A DNA stretch of 35,996 nucleotides from DATAAM01 sp036260075 (GTDB lineage Bacteria; Actinomycetota; Acidimicrobiia; Acidimicrobiales; JAHWLA01): NCBI GenBank assembly GCA_036260075.1, contig DATAAM010000138.1, positions 1 to 35,996 of the forward strand. The letters are read 5' to 3'. Below are positions 27,957-34,925 of the stretch, in pieces. The notes below the pieces were generated by a model, which did not search any database, was not told the origin of the DNA, and saw only the letters and a program-made list of their open reading frames with translations. The translations under genes were made by a program, and so were the position numbers. Numbering within the stretch: the first letter of the stretch is position 1; each line of letters begins with the position of its first letter.

Positions 27957-28235
27957 CTAGGCGGCCAGCCGGGCGCGCAGCTCCTCGTAGTACTCGGGAT
28001 AGCGACCGGCGACGTCGGCGAGGGAGAGCTCCCGGGGGATGGCAGTGGCGGGCTCACGTTCGAGGAGGAAGGCGATCGTCTCCTCCACCACCCGCTCGGC
28101 GGGCACGTCGAGCAGCGCCAAGTCGTCGAGCAGGTCCTCGGGCACCGCCACCCGGGCGCTCGCTGTCACCGTGCCCTCGGTGACCTGCACCCCGAAGTGG
28201 CCGGGCTCCATGGCAGTGATGTCGATGTCGCTCAC
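27957..28235 (-). CDS. Hypothetical protein, 92 aa
   Basis: A small acidic protein. The first ~45 residues (VSDIDITAMEPGHFGVQVTE, GTVTASARVAVPEDLLDDL) look beta-rich and the rest helical (PAERVVEETIAFLLEREPAT, and VAGRYPEYYEELRARL). No signal peptide or membrane segment. GTG 28235 is the first start after which coding character appears; the frame is open further upstream but that part is Arg/Pro-rich and unlikely to be coding. Ribosome site not obvious. I do not recognise the family. The C-terminal helix with IPREL and SLADV resembles small regulators or antitoxin-like adaptors, but that is only an impression. Confidence 0.7.
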   Translation of the reverse strand: MSDIDITAMEPGHFGVQVTEGTVTASARVAVPEDLLDDLALLDVPAERVVEETIAFLLEREPATAIPRELSLADVAGRYPEYYEELRARLAA

Positions 28236-28592
28236 GGGCGCGTGCCCTACCCAGTGGCTCGTCGGGCTACGCCGGCGCCCGGCCCGTGGGGCGGAGGGCG
28301 ACCTCCTCCGCCCCACGTGGGACGCGCCTCCGGGGAGCCGTCGGCGGGGAGGGTGGGTCTGCACAGGCCACCCTCCCACTCGACGAGGAGACATCGCCCC
28401 GCCGGCCGTTGCCGCGACGCCCGACGGCATTCGTGCATTTGCACGAAACAGCGAAGCCCCTATGCACGAAATTCGTCGGGCGCCGGAACGGGTCATTGCA
28501 CGGCAATTGTGCCAGTGCTACTCATTGTCGTCTATGGCTCCGACCGGAAACCTTTGCGCACGTGATTGTCCCTGCGGACAAACGGCGGCCCC
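28236..28592. other. 357-base divergent gap upstream of the PucR-type gene
   Basis: No gene. The base composition drops noticeably after 28430, where A/T-rich words appear (TTTGCACGAAAC, CACGAAATTCG, GGCAATTGTGCC). It contains the palindrome at 28430-28447, a third half-site at 28463-28470, and a TTGC/GCAA dyad near 28495. This is a likely regulatory region for the downstream gene. A candidate -10 is TACTCA (near 28518), unsupported by a good -35. Confidence 0.5.
28430..28447. promoter_or_regulatory. Palindrome with TGCACGAA half-sites
   Basis: TTCGTGCA-TT-TGCACGAA is an 18-base perfect palindrome with 8-bp arms. A third copy of TGCACGAA lies at 28463-28470, 23 bases after the right arm, two helical turns away. 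This is the pattern of a cooperative dimer operator, 145 bases before the PucR-type start and 195 before the divergent start. Confidence 0.5.
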
Positions 28593-29831
28593 ATGCTGAC
28601 CGACACGGTGCTGCAACGCGTCGTGGAGGCGCTCGACGACCGACGGGAGGACATGGTGTCGGCGGTGGTGGAGGGCATGCGGGCCACCGTGCCCGCCTAC
28701 CGCGACCTGACGGCCCGCGACGCCGAGCTCGTGCACGAGGGCGTCCGCCTCACCGTGCACCAGTTCGTCGACCTCCTCGTCGAGGGGCGGCGCCTCTCGG
28801 CCGCCGAGCTGGCCAGGATCGAGGCCCTGGGCGGTGTGCGGGCGGCCCAGGGCGTGCCCTTGGACGAGATGCTGCACGGGGTCCGGGCGGCCATGCGCGC
28901 CGGGTGGGACTACATCCTGCGCCTGGTCCCGGGCGACGCGCCTGCGGAGGCCGCCGTGCCCGCCATGGGGCGCCTCGGCGACGAGGTCTTCGACTACATG
29001 CAGCAGTGCGCCGTGGTCATGTCGAAGGGCTACACAGCGCACCAGCGCCTCGGCCTCACCGCCCGCGTGCGGGCGCGCGACGACGCCGTCGAAGAGCTGC
29101 TCTCGGGCGTGTTCGACTCGGACGCCGAGATCGAGCGGCGGGCGGCGGCGCTCGGCATCGACCTGCGGGTGCCGCACGGGCTGCTGCTCCTGGCCCTGCC
29201 TGCCGACGCGGGCGAGGTCACCGAAGTGCTGCGGGCCACCAAGGACGCCCTGGTCGATCGGTTGCCCGACGCGCTCGACGGCTCGGTGCGTGGCACGCCG
29301 ACGGTGCACGCCGTCGTCGCCGTGCCGGTGCCGAGCGAGTGGGAGTGGCAGCACGCGGTGGAGGTGGCAGTGGAGATCGCGGCCGACGAAGGGGTGCTCG
29401 TACTGGCCGCCGAGCCCCGACCCACGGCGGGCGGCATCCACGCGAGCTACAAGGACGCGGCCCGGCTCGTGCGGATCGTTCGCCGCGTGGGCAGGAGGCC
29501 GGGGGCCCTGCGGCCCGACGACCTGCGCATGCTCCGGTTCCTCGACGCCGCCGGACCGGAGGAGGGGCGCGCCTTCGTCCGACGGGTGCTCGGTCCCGTG
29601 CTCGACCTCCGGCCCGACCAGCGCCACAAGCTCCTCGCCACCCTGCGGGCGCTGGCACAGTCGGGTGGCGCGCTCAGCGAGGCGGCCGACCTGCTCCTGG
29701 TCCACGCCAAGACGGTGGGCTACCGACTCAGGCGGCTGGGCGAGCTGACCGGCCTCGACCCTGCCCGGCCGCTCGACCGGCTCCAGCTCGACATCGCCGC
29801 GCTCGTGCTCGAGCTCCACCCCGACTGCTGA
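28593..29831 (+). CDS. PucR/CdaR-type transcription regulator
   Basis: 412 residues. The N-terminal ~160 are helical (VLQRVVEALDDRREDMVSAV, LAAELARIEALG-like segments) and resemble the RsbRD/CdaR sensor fold. The middle part (LTARVRARDDAVEELLSGVF, then DLRVPHGLLLLALPAD) fits the GGDEF-like domain of PucR/CdaR regulators without a cyclase motif. The C-terminal ~60 residues (HKLLATLRALAQSGGALSEA, LLVHAKTVGYRLRRLGELTG) are the PucR-type helix-turn-helix (HTH_30). Such proteins control purine, sugar-acid or other catabolic genes in response to small ligands. No obvious target gene is adjacent. ATG 28593 is used; an in-frame TTG at 28566 is less likely. A palindrome upstream may be its own site. 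Confidence 0.88.
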   Translation: MLTDTVLQRVVEALDDRREDMVSAVVEGMRATVPAYRDLTARDAELVHEGVRLTVHQFVDLLVEGRRLSAAELARIEALGGVRAAQGVPLDEMLHGVRAAMRAGWDYILRLVPGDAPAEAAVPAMGRLGDEVFDYMQQCAVVMSKGYTAHQRLGLTARVRARDDAVEELLSGVFDSDAEIERRAAALGIDLRVPHGLLLLALPADAGEVTEVLRATKDALVDRLPDALDGSVRGTPTVHAVVAVPVPSEWEWQHAVEVAVEIAADEGVLVLAAEPRPTAGGIHASYKDAARLVRIVRRVGRRPGALRPDDLRMLRFLDAAGPEEGRAFVRRVLGPVLDLRPDQRHKLLATLRALAQSGGALSEAADLLLVHAKTVGYRLRRLGELTGLDPARPLDRLQLDIAALVLELHPDC

Positions 29832-29856
29832 CGGGTTCCGCGGCGGGGCGCCCGGG

Positions 29857-29862
29857 TATCCA
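29857..29862 (+). promoter_or_regulatory. Possible -10 box for the 212-aa gene (leaderless)
   Basis: TATCCA lies 7 bases before ATG 29870 and there is no ribosome site in between. The last base departs from TANNNT, so support is moderate. Confidence 0.35.
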
Positions 29863-29869
29863 AGGGCCG

Positions 29870-30508
29870 ATGGAACGACGCGAGGTGATGGCGGTCTTCC
29901 CCGACGAGGCACAGGCCCGCCGAGCGGCCGAAGCCGTGGAACGCAGCGGCGTCGCCACCGACGTGCGCATCGGGGCGCCGGCCGACGAGCAGCAGGCGCT
30001 GCGCAACGAGATGCAGGAGGAGATGGAGCACACGGTGGCCGGTCCCGGCAACGTGGGCCCCTTCACCAGGGAGATGGCGAAGGGGGCGGGCGTGGGAACG
30101 CCCGCGGCCACCGTCTTCGGCGCCATCGCCGCCCTGCCGTTCGGCCTCCTGGAGTTCGGCCCCACGATGTGGCAGCGCTTCCTGGTGGCCGCCGTCGTCG
30201 GCGCGGTGGCGGGCGCCACCGTGGGGTTCGTGGCAGGCGGGGGCCTGAGCGTGGTTGGGCCGGCGGCCGCCCCGCTGACCGCCGAGCGCGGCGTCACGTT
30301 GGCCGTTCGGGTGCCGGCCGGAGAGGCCACCGAGCGGGTGGCCCGCGTGCTGGCGGACGCAGGCCCGCTCCGCCTCGACGTCACCGACCTCGACGGGCGC
30401 GTGGTCGACACAGTGCGCACCGAGGACCGGGAGTCCGTCCCCCACGAGGTCGGCCGCACACTGGCGCAGGGCAACGAGGACGCCCGTCGTCCCGGCGACG
30501 GCGGCTGA
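29870..30508 (+). CDS. Glycine-zipper membrane protein with stress-protein-like N-terminus
   Basis: 212 residues. Residues ~3-35 (REVMAVFPDEAQARRAAEAV, ERSGVATDVRIGAP) match the short alpha-beta domain found in general stress proteins of the YflT/17M kind. A glutamate-rich helix follows, then two glycine-rich membrane segments (GVGTPAATVFGAIAALPFGL; FLVAAVVGAVAGATVGFVAG) that form a helical hairpin. The C-terminal part (RGVTLAVRVPAGEATERVAR, VLADAGPLRLDVTD) looks like a second copy of the small domain. It probably sits in the inner membrane with both small domains in the cytosol. Role unknown; a stress function is inferred from the domain. Confidence 0.75.
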   Translation: MERREVMAVFPDEAQARRAAEAVERSGVATDVRIGAPADEQQALRNEMQEEMEHTVAGPGNVGPFTREMAKGAGVGTPAATVFGAIAALPFGLLEFGPTMWQRFLVAAVVGAVAGATVGFVAGGGLSVVGPAAAPLTAERGVTLAVRVPAGEATERVARVLADAGPLRLDVTDLDGRVVDTVRTEDRESVPHEVGRTLAQGNEDARRPGDGG

Positions 30509-30513
30509 CCGTC

Positions 30514-30526
30514 GCGGAGGCTCCGC
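30514..30526. terminator. Short hairpin between converging genes
   Basis: GCGGA (30514-30518) pairs with TCCGC (30522-30526) in the 20-base gap between the plus-strand gene ending at 30508 and the small minus-strand gene ending at 30529. Confidence 0.35.
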
Positions 30527-30528
30527 AG

Positions 30529-30696
30529 CTAGTAGGGCGCCACCCGGTCGGGAGGGAGGATCGGCACCACGGGCGACGGCGGGAGGGACACGCCGGTGGC
30601 GTCGTCGGTCGGCAGGTCGAAGTCGTCGTCGGCGCCTTGGCCCTTGGCGAGGGGCGCCTCGCCGTGGTACGGGGTGCGGTCCTGGGGGGATGCCAT
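30529..30696 (-). CDS. Acidic, proline-rich 55-aa peptide after the ligase operon
   Basis: This ORF is too short for routine gene finding but looks real: 51 of its 54 codons after the start end in G or C. The first half is polar and acidic (GADDDFDLPTDDATG) and the second half is Pro/Val-rich (VSLPPSPVVPILPPDRVAPY), ending in Tyr. It has no cysteine, signal peptide or membrane segment. It starts 9 bases after the stop of the metallo-hydrolase gene, in the same direction, and TAGAGC (made in part from that stop codon) lies 6 bases before its ATG. Position directly behind a PGM1-like peptide ligase and a hydrolase makes it a candidate peptide substrate, which is inference. It could also be a small regulator. 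Confidence 0.55.
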   Translation of the reverse strand: MASPQDRTPYHGEAPLAKGQGADDDFDLPTDDATGVSLPPSPVVPILPPDRVAPY

Positions 30697-30702
30697 GCGA
30701 CT

Positions 30703-30708
30703 GCTCTA
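30703..30708 (-). promoter_or_regulatory. Possible -10 box overlapping the hydrolase stop codon
   Basis: On the minus strand TAGAGC (30708 to 30703) starts with the TAG stop of the hydrolase gene and lies 6 bases before the ATG of the 55-aa ORF. It could let the peptide be made separately from the upstream genes. The last base (C) departs from TANNNT. Confidence 0.35.
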
Positions 30709-31422
30709 CCCCGTCGGCGAGGCCGCGGACCACCCTCGATCGAGGTCGAGCGTGCGCTCGTCGTGGCTGAGATGGGCCCGGACCGGGGCGAGGGCCCGGA
30801 GGCGGCCGATGGAGGCGCACGCCGCCTCGTGCCACGACGGGTCGTGCAGGTTGCTCGCCGCAGGCTCGCCCGCCGCCAGCTCCTCGATCGCGAAGGCGCA
30901 CTGGCCGCCCAGGACGATCCGCTCCCCGGCGTCTTCCACCAGCAGCGACTGATGGCCCGGCGTGTGCCCTGGGGTGGCGAGGACGACGACGCCGTCGGCG
31001 AGGGCCTCGTCGCCGTCGACCGGCCGCAAGCGGTTCCCGTCGACGGCCGCCCAGTCGGGCACCGTGTAGCCGGGCGAGCGGGCCGCCTCCAGCTCCGCCC
31101 GCTGGACGTACACGGGGGCGGCGAGCGCTCCCTGTTGTCCGCAGTGGTCGAAGTGGAGGTGCGACAGGACGACGGCCGCCAGTCCGTCGGGGTCGGCGCC
31201 CGCCCGGCGGACGGCGTCCCGCACGGAGGCGACTCCGGCAGGCGCGTACCAGTCGTCCACCACGTCGTTGCCGAACCCGACGCCGGCGTCGAACAGGACG
31301 GGGCCGGCGGGGTGGTGGACGAGCCAGGCGTGGACGGGGAAGGGCTGGAACCCGTCGTGCAGCGGATGCCACTCGGGGACGCTCGTGATCGTCGCCATGA
31401 GGAGACGATCGACGCGCACCAT
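30706..31422 (-). CDS. Metallo-beta-lactamase-fold hydrolase
   Basis: 238 residues with the MBL zinc motif HLHFDH (H88, H90, D92, H93), a second-site GHTPGH (H153/H157) and a late LSHDE (H220). Where most MBL enzymes have an Asp bridging both zinc ions (GD), this protein has GGQC (Q174, C175), so zinc binding may be altered or use Cys. The general shape is like lactonase/glyoxalase-type members; substrate unknown. It starts at ATG 31422, which overlaps the ligase stop by one base (TGATG), so it is translated with the ligase. The alternative ATG at 31398 is less likely. In this operon it may trim or hydrolyse the ligase product or a precursor (inference). Confidence 0.88.
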   Translation of the reverse strand: MVRVDRLLMATITSVPEWHPLHDGFQPFPVHAWLVHHPAGPVLFDAGVGFGNDVVDDWYAPAGVASVRDAVRRAGADPDGLAAVVLSHLHFDHCGQQGALAAPVYVQRAELEAARSPGYTVPDWAAVDGNRLRPVDGDEALADGVVVLATPGHTPGHQSLLVEDAGERIVLGGQCAFAIEELAAGEPAASNLHDPSWHEAACASIGRLRALAPVRAHLSHDERTLDLDRGWSAASPTG

Positions 31423-32867
31423 CAGACGAGGCGATCGACCGCGGCCCGGGTCGCTTCGTAGAGCTCGGCCGCGTGGTCGTCGGAGCGACCCACCGCGGTG
31501 ATGCCGAAGCGACCGTCGAGGGCCAAACCCGAGAGCATGTGGAGGACCACGCCCGTGCCGGTGCGGTGGTCGAGCTGGAGGCCCGCGGACGCCACGGCGT
31601 CGATGACGGCGCGCGGGGGCAGCCCCGTCCACGCCTCGTCGAGGAGGTTGTCGGTGGCCCGGTAGGCCCGCGGCAATCCGTCGAAGGCCACCCACTGCCC
31701 GGCCTCGGCGTCGTAGCGACCGGGGGCCAAGTGCCTGAGAACCGAATAGGGGTGCGTGGTGCCGCCCTTGCGCAGGTTCACCTCCAAGGCGAAGACCTCG
31801 TGGCGACCGGACGCGTCGGCCACAGCGGCGAAGTCGATGGCGATCCGCCCGATGACGCCGCGACCCGCCAGCTCCTCGGCGATGGCTCGGGCGTGGCGGG
31901 CCAGCTGCGGGGCGTACGCCGGGTCGGCCGGGAACCGGCAGCCGAGGTACACCTGGTCGTTGTCGCCCCCGAGCACCTGTTCGTGGGTGGCCAGGACCAC
32001 CGGCTCCCGACCCGGCGCCAGGTCGACCTGCACGCTCGGGCTGGTGAAGCGGGTGCCTGCGATGCGCTCCTCCACGACGCCGCCCGCACGCAGGTCGCGC
32101 AGGTACCAATCGGGCAGCCGTTCGACTTGCGCCCGCACGTGCTCGTCGGGGTCGTGGGGACGGAGGTCCAAGACGACGTTGCCGTCGCCCGCCCCGCTGT
32201 CGTCGTGCTTCACGACGACGCCGGTGGCCTGCGGCCGGGCGGCGCGCACGGAGGCCACGGCGGCGACCACGTCGTCGACCGTCCGCACGTCCTCGCACCC
32301 GTAGGGCACGGGCACGCCCGCCCGTCGGAAGAGGCGGCGCCCTTCGCTCTTGTACCCGAGGCAGCGCAGCTCGGGCGGCGTGCCGTGGATCGGCGCGTCG
32401 AGGCGCAGTGCCACCTCCACCTCGTAGTCGGTCACGTTCCACGGCTCGATGAACGCCGGGCGCCCGCCGAACGACTCGCGCAGGGAGTCGAGCAGCTGCG
32501 GGCGATCGAGGAGCTTGGCCGCCACCGAACGGGCCGAGCGGTCCGGCACCTCCACGATCCGCAGGCGCTTCCGCACGCCCGCCTGTCGCTCGGGCGGGAC
32601 GAGGGACGCGTAGTAGTCGACGATGTCGTCTCCCGGTGCCTCCGAGCTCAGGAACACGAGCTCGCACGCCTCGATGCGGTGGAGCATGAACGCGGCGAGC
32701 AGGAAGCGGTGCTCGAGCGACGGGATGCGATCGACGTAGTGCGAGAGCAGCGACTCGCCCACGCTGTAGGAGGGCAGTGCCACGCACACGTGCTCGACCT
32801 CGGAGCCCGGTGTGTTGGCGGCCAGTGCTGTAGGCAATCGCCCCTGCAACTGCTCGAAGGTGACCAT
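31422..32867 (-). CDS. PGM1-like ATP-grasp peptide ligase
   Basis: 481 residues with three parts. A pre-ATP-grasp domain (~20-140; HVCVALPSYSVGESLLSHYV, then LVFLSSEAPGDDIVDYYASL) is followed by the ATP-grasp core. This includes VVVKHDDSGAGDGNVVLDL near K220, RIAIDFAAVAD near D345, and the metal-binding LEVNLRKGGTTHPYSVLRHL with E362, N364 and R366. A C-terminal PGM1-type cap follows (~415-481; VVLHMLSGLALDGRFGITAV). In pheganomycin biosynthesis PGM1 joins an unusual amino acid to ribosomally made peptides using ATP; relatives are annotated as peptide ligases. The start at ATG 32867 has GGAG 6 bases upstream. It heads a minus-strand operon with the metallo-hydrolase and a 55-aa peptide. No other pheganomycin-type biosynthetic gene is in the window. 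Confidence 0.85.
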   Translation of the reverse strand: MVTFEQLQGRLPTALAANTPGSEVEHVCVALPSYSVGESLLSHYVDRIPSLEHRFLLAAFMLHRIEACELVFLSSEAPGDDIVDYYASLVPPERQAGVRKRLRIVEVPDRSARSVAAKLLDRPQLLDSLRESFGGRPAFIEPWNVTDYEVEVALRLDAPIHGTPPELRCLGYKSEGRRLFRRAGVPVPYGCEDVRTVDDVVAAVASVRAARPQATGVVVKHDDSGAGDGNVVLDLRPHDPDEHVRAQVERLPDWYLRDLRAGGVVEERIAGTRFTSPSVQVDLAPGREPVVLATHEQVLGGDNDQVYLGCRFPADPAYAPQLARHARAIAEELAGRGVIGRIAIDFAAVADASGRHEVFALEVNLRKGGTTHPYSVLRHLAPGRYDAEAGQWVAFDGLPRAYRATDNLLDEAWTGLPPRAVIDAVASAGLQLDHRTGTGVVLHMLSGLALDGRFGITAVGRSDDHAAELYEATRAAVDRLV

Positions 32868-32962
32868 GACCGCTCCACCGTCCGGAGATCCGGGACATGG
32901 TGCCTCATCCGGACGATCGGCGCTCGACCCGCGGGCCGTCGCCGGGATGCCATGCTCGACGG

Positions 32963-33547
32963 ATGCGGAAGGTCGCACTGGTGGCCGTCGTCGTACTGGC
33001 CGTGCTCGTGGTGGTCGGCATGCTCGCCGGCGACCGCGACGGCGGCGACGGCGACGAGGCAGCGGAGGTGGTGGCGCTGGGCGTCACGCCCGAGGAAGCG
33101 GGCTGCGGGCCGGTCGAGCACGAGCGCCCCGTCCCGCCCGGACCGCCACACCGCAACGGCACGCTCGAGTGGCCCGAGGTCCCGCCGAACAGCGGGGTGC
33201 ACCATGCCCAGACGCTGCGAACCCTGACACGGTTCTACGAGCGCGAGGACGACCCCCCGCCGGAGCGGGTGGTGCACAACCTGGAGCACGGCATCGTGGT
33301 CGTCTGGTACGACGATCGGCTCCCCGACGAAGAGCTCGCCGTGCTGCGCCAGGTCGCCGACGCCATGCCGATCAATCGGTTCGTCGTCGTACCCTGGAAC
33401 CGCTCGACGTTCGACGGCGACCGGCACGTGGTGCTCACGGCTTGGGGGCACACGCAGCGATGCGAGCGGGTCTCGGGCCGGGTGATCCACGAGTTCACCC
33501 GGGAGTACGCCGACAAGGACGCCCCGGAGGACGGCGCGCCCGTCTGA
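32963..33547 (+). CDS. DUF3105 membrane-anchored protein
   Basis: 194 residues. An N-terminal membrane helix (VALVAVVVLAVLVVVGMLAG) is followed by the DUF3105 domain: CGPVEHERPVPP, the PPNSGVHHAQT motif, ERVVHNLEHGIVVVWYDD and VVLTAWGHTQRCER. The conserved His residues (GVHH, VHNLEHG, WGH) and cysteines suggest metal or redox binding at the outer face, but the function of the family is unknown. ATG 32963 gives the natural signal-anchor; there is no ribosome site, while CATGCT lies 6 bases upstream, close to the leaderless pattern. It is divergent from the ligase operon with 95 bases between starts. Confidence 0.88.
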   Translation: MRKVALVAVVVLAVLVVVGMLAGDRDGGDGDEAAEVVALGVTPEEAGCGPVEHERPVPPGPPHRNGTLEWPEVPPNSGVHHAQTLRTLTRFYEREDDPPPERVVHNLEHGIVVVWYDDRLPDEELAVLRQVADAMPINRFVVVPWNRSTFDGDRHVVLTAWGHTQRCERVSGRVIHEFTREYADKDAPEDGAPV

Positions 33548-33571
33548 CGGGCCGTCTCCTTTCACGGCGCC

Positions 33572-34318
33572 ATGGGCTGCGGACCAATGAGCACAGTGCA
33601 GCCCCGAGTGCCGCATGCCGTCGGGGGTTGGCTCACGAGGCTGCTCGGCGCGGCAGGGATCGTCTACGGCGTGGTGCAGGCGGGGGCCGGGGCGCTCGCC
33701 GCCGGAGGAGAGGGGCTCCGCAGCGTGGGCGGGGTGGCGGCCTTGCTGGTCGGCGTGCTCGTCGTCCTGCTCTCGGTGCTGGTCGTGGCCTTGGGCGGCG
33801 CCATCCTCACTCGCCCGGGGCGCGTCGGCCTGGTCGGCGTGGGGGTGCACGCCGGACTGCTGTTGCTGGGCCTCTCGCAGGGGATCCGCGATCCCCTGTT
33901 CGCCGAACGCGTGTCGTTCGCGGTGAGGCGTTGCGGCACAGCGCCCTGCTCCGTGAGCTTCACAGGCCCGGCCGCGGGCGAGACGACGCCGGAGCGGGTG
34001 GGCGCCTTCGCGGTGGCCGCGGTGGCGGCCGTGGCGCTGTCGGCCCTGGTGTACGCGGGGTTGCGCTCGGGCTCGCCTGCGATGCGGGTGGTGCACGCGG
34101 CAGCGGGCTTGGTCTCGGTGGTCGCGGCCGTGGCCGTGACCGCCTCGGCCACGGCCGCCGTGGAACGGGCGGACGAGGCGGCCCGAGAGCGGTGTGCCTA
34201 CGTGCTTGCCCTCGAGGACGGCGTCGTGGAGGTGTCGTACCGGGGCACGCCCCCGGTGCCCGCCGAGTACCACCGCCGATGCAACGACTGGCGCTCGGTG
34301 GCGGCGGCTCGGCGGTGA
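33572..34318 (+). CDS. Multi-pass membrane protein, 248 aa
   Basis: About five hydrophobic segments: LTRLLGAAGIVYGVVQAGAG, VAALLVGVLVVLLSVLVVAL, RVGLVGVGVHAGLLLLGL, then after an outer loop with two cysteines (RRCGTAPCSVSF) FAVAAVAAVALSALVYAGL and VVHAAAGLVSVVAAVAVTAS. The C-terminal ~60 residues are soluble with two further cysteines (RERCAYVLA, HRRCNDWRS). No family recognised. The ATG at 33572 and a second one at 33587 (MSTVQPR) are both possible; neither has a ribosome site. It follows the DUF3105 gene by 24 bases and may be in the same unit. Confidence 0.65.
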   Translation: MGCGPMSTVQPRVPHAVGGWLTRLLGAAGIVYGVVQAGAGALAAGGEGLRSVGGVAALLVGVLVVLLSVLVVALGGAILTRPGRVGLVGVGVHAGLLLLGLSQGIRDPLFAERVSFAVRRCGTAPCSVSFTGPAAGETTPERVGAFAVAAVAAVALSALVYAGLRSGSPAMRVVHAAAGLVSVVAAVAVTASATAAVERADEAARERCAYVLALEDGVVEVSYRGTPPVPAEYHRRCNDWRSVAAARR

Positions 34319-34362
34319 GGCAGACAGTCGTGGTGCCTCTGGGGTTCTCGTTGGTGAGCGAG

Positions 34363-34435
34363 TGGGCCCGGCAGGGATCGAACCTGCGACCGGGGGATTA
34401 TGAGTCCCCTGCTCTGACCACTGAGCTACAGGCCC
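34363..34435 (-). tRNA. tRNA with CAU anticodon (probably tRNA-Ile2)
   Basis: The minus strand forms a 73-nt tRNA. The acceptor stem GGGCCTG pairs with CGGGCCC plus discriminator A, the D-arm is AGCTCAGTGGTCAGAGC, and the anticodon loop CTCATAA has CAT. The T-arm has GGTTCGATCC. The CAU anticodon fits elongator Met or Ile2, whose C is changed to lysidine by TilS. The D-arm and the GGTCGC variable region resemble Escherichia coli ileX more than metT, so Ile2 is favoured. CCA is not encoded. Confidence 0.9.
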
Positions 34436-34464
34436 GCGGCTCCCTCGGGGCAGGTGCGTCGCGG

Positions 34465-34537
34465 CTCCGGGGGAGAGACTCGAACTCTCAACCAACGGAT
34501 TAACAGTCCGCTGCTCTGCCGGTTGAGCTACCCCGGA
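34465..34537 (-). tRNA. tRNA-Asn (anticodon GUU)
   Basis: The minus strand gives a 73-nt tRNA: acceptor TCCGGGG with CCCCGGA plus discriminator G, D-arm AGCTCAACCGGCAGAGC, anticodon loop CTGTTAA (GTT), and T-arm GAGAGTTCGAGTCTCTC. CCA is not encoded. It lies 29 bases before the CAU tRNA on the same strand, so both are probably processed from one transcript. Confidence 0.95.
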
Positions 34538-34596
34538 AGGGAAGTTCCGACGATAGCAGGCGACATACCGGGCTCTGCCGGGGTAAGAAGTCCTCC

Positions 34597-34863
34597 ATGC
34601 GATTCCGGATGGGTGTCCTCGCCGGCTTCGGAGCCGGCTACTACCTGGGTGCCAAGGCAGGTCGGGAGCGGTACGAGCAGCTCAACCGCACACTGCGGAA
34701 GATCCGCCGCTCACAGGCCCTCGACACTGCCGCCGACAAGGCGAAGGCCGTCGTCGACTTGGGCATGGAGCGGGCCCGCGACGTGGTCGACAGCAAGCTC
34801 GGCAACGGCGACAAGCCGGAGGTCGGGGCCGACCCGCACCTCCGCACAACCACCGACTGGTAG
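34597..34863 (+). CDS. YtxH-like small protein, 88 aa
   Basis: The N-terminus (RMGVLAGFGAGYYLGAKAGR) is a glycine-rich hydrophobic hairpin as in YtxH-type proteins, followed by a basic helix (ERYEQLNRTLRKIRRSQALD) and an acidic tail. Related short proteins are widespread in actinobacteria and are probably membrane-associated; function unknown. The ATG has no ribosome site (the bases before it are TCCTCC). TAAGAA lies 7 bases upstream, again near the leaderless pattern. It is convergent with the sigma gene and shares a hairpin terminator with it. Confidence 0.8.
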   Translation: MRFRMGVLAGFGAGYYLGAKAGRERYEQLNRTLRKIRRSQALDTAADKAKAVVDLGMERARDVVDSKLGNGDKPEVGADPHLRTTTDW

Positions 34864-34873
34864 CGGCCCGGCG

Positions 34874-34917
34874 TTCTCTGCGCGGATCCGGCGCCAGGGA
34901 CCCGGATTTGCGGAGAA
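34874..34917. terminator. Imperfect hairpin between YtxH-like and sigma genes
   Basis: ATCCGG pairs with CCGGAT at the core, and TTCTC pairs with GAGAA at the base, with internal mismatches between. It fills the 62-base gap between converging genes ending at 34863 and 34926, so it can serve both. Confidence 0.5.
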
Positions 34918-34925
34918 AACGAGGG

